From the NCBI GenBank assembly GCA_947489325.1, contig CANLDA010000010.1, positions 1 to 64,000 of the forward strand: a stretch of 64,000 nt of DNA, written 5' to 3'. Below, piece after piece: positions 7,995 through 16,118 of this stretch. The stretch comes from an uncultured Paracoccaceae bacterium (lineage in GTDB: Bacteria > Pseudomonadota > Alphaproteobacteria > Rhodobacterales > Rhodobacteraceae). Position numbers and translations under genes: made by a program. Under the pieces are notes generated by a model. It was not told the DNA's origin. It worked only from the letters and a program-made list of their open reading frames with translations, and ran no database searches. The first letter of the stretch is position 1; the number at the start of each line of letters is the position of its first letter.

Positions 7995-8534
7995 TCAACA
8001 CTCTCGCCAACTGAGGCATAGAAATTGCCCATTTCCGTGGAAATTCCATGTCGGATCGTTTGGCTGTCGCGTGGCGCCTTCACTTTTGGTGAGTGTGCCC
8101 TCTTGGCCAAGCGATACCTCGCCTTTCAAAACAAAACAGGCCCCAGCGCCGTGCATCGGGGGCATCTCTGTTGTGTTTGCAACCTTGGCTTGGACGATGA
8201 TGCGCATGGGATCATAGATCAGGTTAAATGCGCGACATGACCCGTCAATCAATGCGGCATCCAAGGCAAACGCCCCTTCAAAATGTAAGGGACGCCGGGG
8301 GCGAGCACTAAGATTGGCCTGCGGGCCAGTCAATGTGATCCCGTTACCGGAAATGAGGGTTAGAATGCGTGACATTCCCGGAAAGGTCGAAAAGGCTCCG
8401 TCCCTGTCTATGTCAGCCAAGCTAAGCCGCCAAAGTAATGCATCGCCATCCATTGCAGAGGCAAATTCTTGGGTCAAACCATTCCCATTTTTCCATGGTT
8501 TGGCCATGGATGGCGTGTCGCGGAAACGAGACAT
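7995..8534 (-). CDS. hutD: HutD family protein
   Basis: The 179-aa cupin-like protein has the family hallmark PWKNGNGLTQEF near residues 13-24, then LLWRLSLADIDRDGAFSTFPGMSR and a C-terminal GNGQFLCLSW. HutD is conserved in hut clusters and has been proposed to modulate pathway intermediate levels; its biochemistry is not firmly established. It is convergent with hutF (10-bp gap) and divergent from hutC. Confidence 0.88.
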   Translation of the reverse strand: MSRFRDTPSMAKPWKNGNGLTQEFASAMDGDALLWRLSLADIDRDGAFSTFPGMSRILTLISGNGITLTGPQANLSARPRRPLHFEGAFALDAALIDGSCRAFNLIYDPMRIIVQAKVANTTEMPPMHGAGACFVLKGEVSLGQEGTLTKSEGATRQPNDPTWNFHGNGQFLCLSWREC

Positions 8535-8579
8535 GAAACGATCCCTTTGCTTTGCCCTTTAAGCCAGACATAATGACAA

Positions 8580-8589
8580 TACGAATAGA
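8580..8589 (-). promoter_or_regulatory. HutC-operator-like motif in the hutD-hutC divergent region
   Basis: Minus-strand TCTATTCGTA, preceded by TATAT, matches the motif before hutF at 8 of 10 core positions. It sits in the 78-bp region between hutD and hutC, where HutC would control both genes. Confidence 0.4.
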
Positions 8590-8612
8590 TAATATATAGC
8601 GAAAGGCAAGCT

Positions 8613-9314
8613 GTGCAGGCTCCTCGGAAAATGGGATTTCAGGATATTCAGCAAGAGGTGATCCACCGTATCCAAACACGCATTTGGCCACAGGGATCAT
8701 TGCTGCCGACCGAAACCGAACTGGCCGAGGAATTTGGCTGTGCACGTGCGACCGTGAATCGTGCCTTGCGGGAATTGGCCGAACAAGGGCTGATTGATCG
8801 CAAACGCAAAAGTGGTACACGCGTGGCCGAAGCCCCGGTGAAACAGGCACGATTGGAAATCTCGGTTGTACGCCAGTCTATTGAAGAGATGGGGGCGGCT
8901 TATCGTTACGCGCTTGTTCATCGCAAGGTGAGTGCTGCCCCGGCGTGGTTGGTGTCGCGTATGGCGTTACCAGCGGATGCGCGGGTTCTGCATTTGAAAT
9001 GCATGCATTTTGCAGACAATCGCCCCTTTCAGTTTGAAGAGCGTTGGATCAACATTGCCACAGTGCCCTCGGTAGAAGGTGCAGATTTCACGACCACTGG
9101 TCCGAATGAATGGCTGTTGGCAGAGGTGCCTTTTTCCAATGCGGAAATAGCTTTTACTGCGGTGGCGGCGGATGAGGACCTTGCCCAGTTTCTAAATGTG
9201 AGCCAAGGCGCGCCATTGTTCCGGCTGGAACGGTCCACTTGGTTTCAATCCAAACCCGTGACCTTCGTGCGCATGACCTATCATGCGGGATATCAGCTAT
9301 TCAGTCGTTACTGA
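8613..9314 (+). CDS. hutC: Histidine utilization repressor, GntR/HutC family
   Basis: The 233-aa protein has a GntR winged helix at residues 9-75 (ELAEEFGCARATVNRALRELA, GLIDRKRKSGTRV) and a UTRA ligand-binding domain at about 95-230 (RFQFEERWI-type segment, PLFRLERSTWF). HutC represses hut genes until urocanate binds. It is divergent from hutD and ends just before a strong terminator hairpin. Its hut assignment rests on both sequence type and neighbours. Confidence 0.9.
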   Translation: MQAPRKMGFQDIQQEVIHRIQTRIWPQGSLLPTETELAEEFGCARATVNRALRELAEQGLIDRKRKSGTRVAEAPVKQARLEISVVRQSIEEMGAAYRYALVHRKVSAAPAWLVSRMALPADARVLHLKCMHFADNRPFQFEERWINIATVPSVEGADFTTTGPNEWLLAEVPFSNAEIAFTAVAADEDLAQFLNVSQGAPLFRLERSTWFQSKPVTFVRMTYHAGYQLFSRY

Positions 9315-9334
9315 AAGTAATTGTTCCCAAGAAG

Positions 9335-9358
9335 AAAGGGCGCCCGAAGGCGCCCTTT
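9335..9358. terminator. Intrinsic terminator between convergent hutC and ABC permease
   Basis: AAGGGCGCC, CGAA tetraloop-like turn, GGCGCCCTT, then TT. The stem is perfect, with T residues after it on the plus strand and an A-rich flank on the left, so it may work in both directions. Confidence 0.85.
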
Positions 9359-9364
9359 TGTGTT

Positions 9365-10636
9365 TTATTCACTGTTGCTTTGATCGTCTTCTTGTAAAGC
9401 ATCTGGATCAAATACATTGCCAAACCCGCTGTTATTAGAAGGCTCAGGTGCTTCGGCGCCTTCTTCTTCGTCATCAGACAGGGTTGTTGGGGCAAAGACG
9501 TTGCCAAATCCGCTATTGTTGCTTGGCTTAGGTGTCGACTGTTGAGTCTCTGCCTCTTCGCCTTGCTCAGCTTTTTGCTTGGCACGATCTGCCTCACGTT
9601 TGGCACGCAGTTCCTGGATACGTTGCTCTGCTTCCAGGCGCTTTGTCTCTTTGACATCAGCAATACACTGTGCCGGGCTATAGGCAGTTGCCGTTCCCAC
9701 CACGGTGATTGTACCAATCGCCAAAAGAACCAAGAGAACCGCCGCAGGATTACCGCGTAGGAAACCGGGCAGGCTGATGCCTTTGACATCAGGCAGCGCA
9801 CCTTCTTTGCGGGCTTCTGCGATCCGTTCCTTGCGTTTGATATTGGCCTCGTTCGCCAAGGCCCCAAAGACCGTCAGCAATACGATGATAAATGCCAATG
9901 CCGAAATCGCAGGGGTGATCCCATAGCGTACCTTTTGCGCCAACTCGATGGTAAGAGTTGGATATTCGCCAAAGGTAAAGGTCGTGGTGTTATAGTTCTC
10001 AAAGCTTGCGAGAAACGCCAACACCCCAGCCGATGCAATCGCCGGACGCATGAACGGAAGCAGAATTTTGCGGAACGCTTGGGCGTGGCTTGCGCCAAGA
10101 TCAAGTGCCGCTTCTGTCTGTACCATGTCATAGCGTTGAAGACGCGCGACCAGAACCAACATGCAATAGGATGCGATGAAAGTCGATTGGCCGATAATGG
10201 TCAGGAAAAGACCATTGGACAGGAAACTGTCCGCGCCAAGGCCCAGCATGCGGTTGATTCGGTCCCAGAACACCAAGGTCGAGATGCCCAAAACAACGCC
10301 GGGGATCAGGATTGGTGCGATGATGATCGTATAGTAAACCGACCGAACCTTTGCCGAGATCTGCGTGAGCATCAACGCCCCAGCAAGACCCATGGCAACC
10401 GACAACGTAACTGTGCCCAGCCCAACCAAGACCGAATTCCAGATACCGTTTAGGATACGTTCATCCTGAAACAGTGCCCCGAACCATTCAAAGGTCAGAC
10501 ATTCCCATGGCGTCGCCCGCGGAAACCCCGGAGAGTTGAACGCAGTTGCCGACATGATGACCAACGGGCCAAGCAGGTAAGCAAAGAACAGGCCAAGATA
10601 GACCCAAATGCTTATGCGAAGGATTTTATTGTTCAT
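9365..10636 (-). CDS. ABC transporter permease, PotC-like, with repeat-bearing C-terminal extension
   Basis: Inner-membrane permease of a spermidine/putrescine-type importer. The start MNNKILRIS at 10636 overlaps the PotB-like stop as ATGA; a 21-codon upstream extension is disfavoured. Residues 1-275 form the usual six-helix permease with the EAA-type loop EAALDLGASHAQAFRKILLPF. Unlike standard PotC (about 260-280 aa), it continues for some 140 residues: a linker, an extra hydrophobic segment (AAVLLVLLAIGTITVVG), a charged E/K/R/Q helix and two copies of PSNNSGFGNVF within an acidic tail. The tail probably faces the cytoplasm or periplasm depending on the extra span; its role is unknown. Confidence 0.85.
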   Translation of the reverse strand: MNNKILRISIWVYLGLFFAYLLGPLVIMSATAFNSPGFPRATPWECLTFEWFGALFQDERILNGIWNSVLVGLGTVTLSVAMGLAGALMLTQISAKVRSVYYTIIIAPILIPGVVLGISTLVFWDRINRMLGLGADSFLSNGLFLTIIGQSTFIASYCMLVLVARLQRYDMVQTEAALDLGASHAQAFRKILLPFMRPAIASAGVLAFLASFENYNTTTFTFGEYPTLTIELAQKVRYGITPAISALAFIIVLLTVFGALANEANIKRKERIAEARKEGALPDVKGISLPGFLRGNPAAVLLVLLAIGTITVVGTATAYSPAQCIADVKETKRLEAEQRIQELRAKREADRAKQKAEQGEEAETQQSTPKPSNNSGFGNVFAPTTLSDDEEEGAEAPEPSNNSGFGNVFDPDALQEDDQSNSE

Positions 10637-11553
10637 TTGCCAATATCCCCCATGTTGACCTTGAACAGGCGCATCACCGCTAGAACCAGGGCAATACATG
10701 TCACAAGCAGTACCACGGCATATGCGGCACCTTGCGGCCAGTCATTGTTGTCGTTGAATTGCTGATAAATCAGCTGTGTAAACCAAAGACTGGACGGACC
10801 GCCCAAAATCTGTGGCGCAGCCAAGGCACCAGCGGACAGCATGAACACCATGGTACAACCTGAACTGATACCCGGTTTTGCATAGGGAATGACAACCCGC
10901 CAATGAATACGCCACCAAGGCGCGCCAAGGTCACGTGCCGCTTCGATCTGATTGCGATCAAGGCTTTCGATGACGTTGTACATCGGAAAGATCATCAACA
11001 GGATATAGGCATAACCCAGACCCGCATACAGCGCGATGTCATTTCGAATGAAGTCAAAGGGCTGGTCAAACACGCCAGATCCAATAAGAACCGTGTTCAA
11101 CACCCCTGTTTCACCAAAAATAATACGCAACGCAAAGGCACGCAGAATTTCGTTGATCCAGTAAGGAATAATCAGCATCAGTGCGAAAATACGGATGTGA
11201 TTGCCTTCGGATTGACCCAGATAATAGGAAATCGGGTAACACAGGATCAGGTTGAAAATGGTCACCAAGGCGGCCGCAATCAACGTGCGGTAAAACACCC
11301 TAAGGTCCACCGCGTTATAATCCTGTCCGCCCCCTTCAGGGCCAAACACGAGGTACTTATAGTTCTCAAGGGTATAAACGTCCTTTGGACCACCAATTTC
11401 TGGAGGTGGTAGGTTTGGACGGAATGAAAAGTCGAGCATCGACAATTGCGGCAGAACGATCAGGCCGATGGTCCAAAACAGAACCAACCCCAGCATGATA
11501 GCCCCGACACCAATGCCGTTGCGGTTAAAGAACTCCTTAAGGAAGCCCGTCAT
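10633..11553 (-). CDS. ABC transporter permease, PotB-like
   Basis: The 306-aa membrane protein has six predicted spans and a cytoplasmic coupling loop (EAARDLGAPWWRIHWRVVIP) that contacts the ATPase. It resembles PotB/PotH of polyamine importers. It lies 11 bp after the ATP-binding gene and overlaps the PotC-like gene by 4 bp. An extended periplasmic region between spans one and two (PNLPPPEIGGPKDVYTLENY) is typical of this subfamily. Confidence 0.88.
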   Translation of the reverse strand: MTGFLKEFFNRNGIGVGAIMLGLVLFWTIGLIVLPQLSMLDFSFRPNLPPPEIGGPKDVYTLENYKYLVFGPEGGGQDYNAVDLRVFYRTLIAAALVTIFNLILCYPISYYLGQSEGNHIRIFALMLIIPYWINEILRAFALRIIFGETGVLNTVLIGSGVFDQPFDFIRNDIALYAGLGYAYILLMIFPMYNVIESLDRNQIEAARDLGAPWWRIHWRVVIPYAKPGISSGCTMVFMLSAGALAAPQILGGPSSLWFTQLIYQQFNDNNDWPQGAAYAVVLLVTCIALVLAVMRLFKVNMGDIGK

Positions 11554-11564
11554 GACATGGCTCC

Positions 11565-12677
11565 CTATTCCGCGGCCAGTTCGCCAGCCGGAACGACAAC
11601 CGCGTTTTTGGTTTCGTATTCCAGCGTGATCGACTGTCCTGTGTGGTTTTCAAAAGATTGGCCAAGGTTAGGGATCGATACTTTGATCTCTTTGCCGCCC
11701 TCGCCTTCGGAGAAAATGTTATAAGAATTTCCTTCGAATTCTTCATGTGTGACATTCGCTGTGACAAAATGATCGCCACTTGCCCCATCTGGTGCGATTG
11801 CCAAGGCTTCGGGACGAATGAACATCATCGCGTCATCGCCCACGTTTAGCTTACCTTGGTTGGCAGATGAAATGCGCGCCACAAGATCACCAGAACGGTT
11901 GGTCGAAATCAATGCTTCGCCCCCGTTGACCTGTTTAATCTTACCGCGGAACACGTTGTTTTCCCCAACAAAGGACGCTGCAAAAGCGGTGGCCGGATCG
12001 TTATAGATGGCCTTGCCATCACCGATCTGGTCAATCACCCCGGCACGCATCACGGCAATATCGTCCGACATGGTCAGCGCCTCGCCTTGGTCGTGGGTGA
12101 TATAGATGAAGGTAATGCCAACGCGTTTCTGAATTTCTCGCAGCTCAGTGCGCATGTGCTGACGCAACTTAAGGTCAAGCGCAGAAAGTGGCTCGTCCAG
12201 AAGCAAAACATCGGGTTCTGCACACAACGCACGGGCAATCGCCACACGCTGACGCTGACCACCTGACAATTCACTTGGGAATTTGTCGCCTTGGTCCGGC
12301 AAAGCAATCATATCCAAAAGCTCGTCAGCACGCTTGCGGCGTTCGGCAGAGCTGGCCCCGCGAATTTCCATAGAGAACGTGATGTTCTCCCAGACTTTCA
12401 TCAACGGAAACAAAGCAAGGTTTTGAAAGATCAGGGCTGTCGGGCGCTTGTTTGGCCCAATCCCGATCATATTGTTACCACCAATCAGAACTTTACCTTC
12501 GCTTGGGTCCAAGAATCCCGATACCGCGCGAAGAATAGTTGTCTTCCCACAGCCCGAGGGGCCCAAGAACGAAAAGAAATCGCCCCCTTTGATATGTACG
12601 TTCGCGTCGCGCACGGCGACGAAATCTCCGAACCTGATCCACAGGTTTTCGAGATCAACGCCCACTCCTGCACTCAT
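11565..12677 (-). CDS. ABC transporter ATP-binding protein, PotA-like
   Basis: The 370-aa ATPase powers the importer. Walker A GPSGCGKTT lies at residues 39-47, Q-loop at LIFQNLALFP, signature LSGGQRQRVAIARAL, Walker B VLLLDEPLSALD and switch His in ITHDQGEALT. A C-terminal TOBE domain (about residues 280-370) is typical of polyamine/Fe/spermidine-class ATPases. It follows the solute-binding protein gene across a hairpin and precedes both permeases. Confidence 0.92.
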   Translation of the reverse strand: MSAGVGVDLENLWIRFGDFVAVRDANVHIKGGDFFSFLGPSGCGKTTILRAVSGFLDPSEGKVLIGGNNMIGIGPNKRPTALIFQNLALFPLMKVWENITFSMEIRGASSAERRKRADELLDMIALPDQGDKFPSELSGGQRQRVAIARALCAEPDVLLLDEPLSALDLKLRQHMRTELREIQKRVGITFIYITHDQGEALTMSDDIAVMRAGVIDQIGDGKAIYNDPATAFAASFVGENNVFRGKIKQVNGGEALISTNRSGDLVARISSANQGKLNVGDDAMMFIRPEALAIAPDGASGDHFVTANVTHEEFEGNSYNIFSEGEGGKEIKVSIPNLGQSFENHTGQSITLEYETKNAVVVPAGELAAE

Positions 12678-12783
12678 TTGCTGTCCCCTTTGAAAGAAAC
12701 GTATGGGTTAACGCGCGTCTCATCAGCACGTCGTGGCCCCATCGTTTGTAATTGATGTGGTGCTTTGGTCTCACACCCTAAGT

Positions 12784-12808
12784 GCCTTCTGCCCATTGGG
12801 CAGAAGGC
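12784..12808. terminator. 11-bp stem hairpin between binding-protein and ATPase genes
   Basis: GCCTTCTGCCC, 3-nt loop, GGGCAGAAGGC. There is no strong T tract on the minus strand, so it is more likely a partial terminator or 3-prime stabiliser that keeps binding-protein mRNA more abundant than the rest of the operon. Confidence 0.6.
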
Positions 12809-12823
12809 TTTGGTTCAAAACGA

Positions 12824-13948
12824 TTAGGCGCTTTTGAACTTGTTCACGAACTCGGTGCGCACTTCGGCGTACCAAGGCGCTTCTGCTGGCCATGGGTTCA
12901 GGTTGGCCAGTGAATCGGCTGGATATGCCTCGGCAAAGTTCTTTTTGTAGGTGTCGCCGGAATATGTATCCGCACCCAGAACTGGCGAGTTATAGCCATG
13001 GCTGTCGATCGCCACGCCCGCAGGCTCTTTGCGGAATGCAAAGTCGATGAACGCATAGATCTGATCGATGTTGGACGCGCCAGTTGGCATCGCCATACCA
13101 TCGACCCAAGCCATCGCACCTTCAACTGGTGCTTGGTAATGCACAGGCTCACCCGCAGATTTCAGTGCGAGCGGTGGACCATCCCAAGTTTGGCCAACAA
13201 CAACACCTTCGTTTAGAAGACCGTTCTTCTGTGTGTCAGCATCGTTCCAGATCAGTTTGATGCGGCTCTTACGTTCGATGCACCAATCAGTAACCTGACC
13301 CCAAACTTTGCGCATGACATCTTCGTCGCCATATGCAGCCCAGATAGAACCTGACTCCATTGCACCGGAGGCTTCCATGTACAGACCAGCGCCCAGCATC
13401 ATAGAATGTGCACGGCCCATGGTTTTGCCTGCATTTTCTTCAGACCAGACGTCTCCATAAGAAGGCGCATCACCTGATGGCAGCCATTTGTCGGTGCGAT
13501 ATGCGATGCCTTCGGTACCCCAGATGTGTGGCAACCAATGCGCGCCTGACCCACCAAAGTTCCATGCGTCGGTACCAATTTTCGCCATTGCTGGGTTCAC
13601 AGCGTCAAGGTTCACCTTGTTCAGGTCAAACGCTTGCAGCAGCTCCAGTGGTTCCCACTGCAACGACCGGTTGTTGGTTGGGGAAATGATGTCAAAACCC
13701 TGACCTTTGGTCGCTTTCATCTTGTTGATGATTTCTTCGTTAGAACCAATACCGGTGTAGTTCACCTTGATGCCGGTTTCTGCTTCGAAATCTGCAAGGA
13801 ATTTTGGAGGCAAGTAATCCGACCACATCAGGATGTTGATTTCGCCTGATGATGCCAGTGCGCTTTTGGAATAGAGTGGCGCCGCCAATGCAGCTGCACC
13901 TGCACCCTTAAGGATACTCCGGCGTGAGATAGTTGATTTCGTTGTCAT
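12824..13948 (-). CDS. ABC transporter substrate-binding protein, PotD/PotF-like, Tat-type signal
   Basis: The 374-aa periplasmic binding protein starts at 13948 (MTTKSTISRRSILKG), preceded by AGGGAG; an earlier in-frame ATG has no support. The signal has a twin-arginine motif (SRRSILK) and cleavage near ALA-SS around residue 31. The mature part has the spermidine/putrescine-binding layout (INILMWSDYLPPKFLADFE, GSNEEIINKM, WGTEGIAYRTDKW). The ligand could be a polyamine or a related amine. It is the first gene of the four-gene importer. Confidence 0.88.
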   Translation of the reverse strand: MTTKSTISRRSILKGAGAAALAAPLYSKSALASSGEINILMWSDYLPPKFLADFEAETGIKVNYTGIGSNEEIINKMKATKGQGFDIISPTNNRSLQWEPLELLQAFDLNKVNLDAVNPAMAKIGTDAWNFGGSGAHWLPHIWGTEGIAYRTDKWLPSGDAPSYGDVWSEENAGKTMGRAHSMMLGAGLYMEASGAMESGSIWAAYGDEDVMRKVWGQVTDWCIERKSRIKLIWNDADTQKNGLLNEGVVVGQTWDGPPLALKSAGEPVHYQAPVEGAMAWVDGMAMPTGASNIDQIYAFIDFAFRKEPAGVAIDSHGYNSPVLGADTYSGDTYKKNFAEAYPADSLANLNPWPAEAPWYAEVRTEFVNKFKSA

Positions 13949-14009
13949 TTTATTCTCCCTATTAGTATGGCAAAACACTGTTTACCACTTTGAACGAGCT
14001 GTTAGGCTC

Positions 14010-14035
14010 AATTGGATTTTTCTATCAGTCCAATT
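14010..14035. promoter_or_regulatory. Inverted repeat upstream of the polyamine-type importer
   Basis: AATTGGA, 12 nt, TCCAATT, 62 bp before the binding-protein start. It is the clearest symmetric element in the 174-bp gap between that gene and the EamA gene, and a candidate operator. No cognate regulator is adjacent. Confidence 0.4.
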
Positions 14036-14122
14036 TTAGTGTGATCCTCCTTGATGATTCATAGTTTCCCATTTTTTGAGTGTTTGTCCACTTTTCTATG
14101 ACATTTGCATAAACCTTTTGTG

Positions 14123-14962
14123 TCAAAGGCTTATTCCGATCAATCCAACACCGGTTGCCATCATCATAGCGGCGCACAAACGCCTGAATCGGTTTCCTTC
14201 TCCCAAAAAGATAAAACTGATCAAAGCCGCAAAAATAACCGAAGTTTCGCGCAAAGCCGATACTGCCCCTAAAGGCGCAAAATTCTTTGCATAGAGCACC
14301 AGTCCATATGCTGACATCGCGACAACCCCACCGCACAGCCCCACAAGCCATGTGCTGAGAGGATAAGTATGCAACGAACGTCTTCGACGAACCCCGACAA
14401 AAATCGCAACAATCACATGCAAAAACGCCCCCCATGCCCAATAAGACAGGGTGTTGTCTGACAAGCGCACACCAATGCCGTCCGCCACTGAATATCCGGA
14501 AATACACACCCCCGTACCAAACGCATAGATAAAGGCCGCACGTCCGCCCCCTTCGCGCAATGCTCTCCAGTTGGACAATTGAATCGCCATCACAATAATG
14601 GCGATTCCGATCCAAGCCTGAAGCGGCAGCACCTCTCCGATCAGAAGAAATGCCCCTACAGAAACAAGCACGGGGGCCACCCCACGCGCGACCGGGTAAA
14701 CGACGCTCAGATCCCCATGCTGATAGGCTTTGCCCAACATGTAGAAATACCCAAAGTGAATGAACGTCGACACCAGAATATACGGAAAACTTTCCAGCGA
14801 CGGTATCGGAAGCACCAAAATCATGATTGCCCCAGCAATGGCCTGCCCCAAGGCTACAAGCCCAAGGGTCACGGTACGATCGGCTGCTGTCTTAACGATA
14901 GCATTCCAAATCGCATGCAGCATGGCTGCACTCAGAATGATGGCAATCACGGAAGATGACAT
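14123..14962 (-). CDS. EamA/DMT-family membrane transporter
   Basis: The 279-aa protein has about ten hydrophobic segments arranged as two EamA repeats (residues 1-138 and 150-279). Typical family features are MLHAIWNAIVK in span one and the second-repeat end RETSVIFAALISFIFLGE. DMT proteins usually export or import amino acids and small metabolites; the substrate cannot be read from sequence. It lies 10 bp after the Fe-alcohol dehydrogenase gene and is probably the last gene of that run. Confidence 0.85.
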   Translation of the reverse strand: MSSSVIAIILSAAMLHAIWNAIVKTAADRTVTLGLVALGQAIAGAIMILVLPIPSLESFPYILVSTFIHFGYFYMLGKAYQHGDLSVVYPVARGVAPVLVSVGAFLLIGEVLPLQAWIGIAIIVMAIQLSNWRALREGGGRAAFIYAFGTGVCISGYSVADGIGVRLSDNTLSYWAWGAFLHVIVAIFVGVRRRRSLHTYPLSTWLVGLCGGVVAMSAYGLVLYAKNFAPLGAVSALRETSVIFAALISFIFLGEGNRFRRLCAAMMMATGVGLIGISL

Positions 14963-14972
14963 TGGATAAGTC

Positions 14973-16118
14973 CTAGATAGTTGTGTTGAACAATGCTGTC
15001 AGATTCTCCTCAGTCAGCGTGACGGGGTTGCCCCCACAAGACGGATCAGTCAAGGCGTCTTTGACAAGAGCGGGGATGGCGTCGTTGGACACACCCAGCT
15101 CTGCCAGTTTGCGTGGAATGCCAAGGCTGTCGTTAAGTTCCTGCACAAAGCTGCGGAACCCGTCAAATCCTCCGTTGATTCCAAGATATGCCGCAGCCTG
15201 ATCAAATCTATCCGCAATTTCTGGGGCGTTCAGTTCAAGAACAGCAGGCATACAGACCGCGTTGGTTGTGCCGTGGTGCGTGTTGAATTGTGCCCCAATC
15301 GGGTGGCTCATGGCGTGAATGGCGCCCAGCCCTTTCATGAATGCTGTGGCGCCCATCGCAGCCGCGCTCATCATCTGGGCACGGGCCTCAATGTCGGTGC
15401 CGTCGGCATAGGCGCGTGGCAGGTATTCTTTGACCAAACGCATCCCTTCAAGGGCGATGCCCTGACTCATCGGATGATAATGCGGGCTGGAAAATGCCTC
15501 TACACAATGGGCAAAGGCATCAAGGCCAGTGCCTGCCGTGATGAATTTTGGCATGCCAACTGTCAGCTCCGGGTCGCAGATCACGATTTCTGGCAAAACC
15601 TTGGGATGAAAGATGATTTTTTTGGCGTGGGTGACGCTGTTGGTGATGACGCTGGCGCGGCCAACTTCTGATCCCGTGCCGGCCGTGGTTGGCACGGCAA
15701 TGATAGGTGCAATGGCATCTGCATCCGCACGCGTCCACCAATCACCGATGTCTTCAAAATCCCAAACGGGGCGATTTTGCCCGGCCATAAAGGCCACCAT
15801 TTTTCCCAAATCAAGGCCAGAGCCACCGCCAAAGGCAACCACCCCATCGTGCCCCCCTGCCCGATACGCGGCAACGCCGGCATCCAGGTTTTTTTCATTC
15901 GGGTTCGGATCAACCTCTGCAAACATCCCCCGGCCAAGACCTGCGGCCTCCATGATGTCCAGCGTACTTTGGGTGACTGGCAATTCCGCCAACCCTCGGT
16001 CAGTCACCAGCAAAGGACGTTTCAGACCGGCCGCGGCGCAAGCCTCTGGCAGTTCAGAAATACGCCCGGCGCCAAATTTGATTGTGGTCGGATAAGACCA
16101 GTTTCCTGTCAGGCTCAT
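14973..16118 (-). CDS. Iron-containing alcohol dehydrogenase
   Basis: The 381-aa cytoplasmic NAD(P)-dependent enzyme of the group III family oxidises an alcohol to an aldehyde or the reverse. Seen are the nucleotide-binding GGGSGLDLGK, PTTAGTGSEVGRASVI, and metal-ligand segments TGLDAFAHCVEAF, GAIHAMSHPIGAQFNTHHG. The start at 16118 (MSLTGNWSYPTTIKFG) overlaps the aldehyde dehydrogenase stop as ATGA. Coupling to an aldehyde dehydrogenase and a glutamine-synthetase-like ligase suggests it acts on a hydroxyl carried by a gamma-glutamylated amine; this is inferred. Confidence 0.92.
   Translation of the reverse strand: MSLTGNWSYPTTIKFGAGRISELPEACAAAGLKRPLLVTDRGLAELPVTQSTLDIMEAAGLGRGMFAEVDPNPNEKNLDAGVAAYRAGGHDGVVAFGGGSGLDLGKMVAFMAGQNRPVWDFEDIGDWWTRADADAIAPIIAVPTTAGTGSEVGRASVITNSVTHAKKIIFHPKVLPEIVICDPELTVGMPKFITAGTGLDAFAHCVEAFSSPHYHPMSQGIALEGMRLVKEYLPRAYADGTDIEARAQMMSAAAMGATAFMKGLGAIHAMSHPIGAQFNTHHGTTNAVCMPAVLELNAPEIADRFDQAAAYLGINGGFDGFRSFVQELNDSLGIPRKLAELGVSNDAIPALVKDALTDPSCGGNPVTLTEENLTALFNTTI

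Noticed and set aside
14025..14615. 196-aa minus-strand ORF
   Set aside because: It overlaps most of the EamA transporter in another frame, has a Cys-, Arg- and Trp-rich composition and no motif; the 279-aa frame is clearly the real gene.
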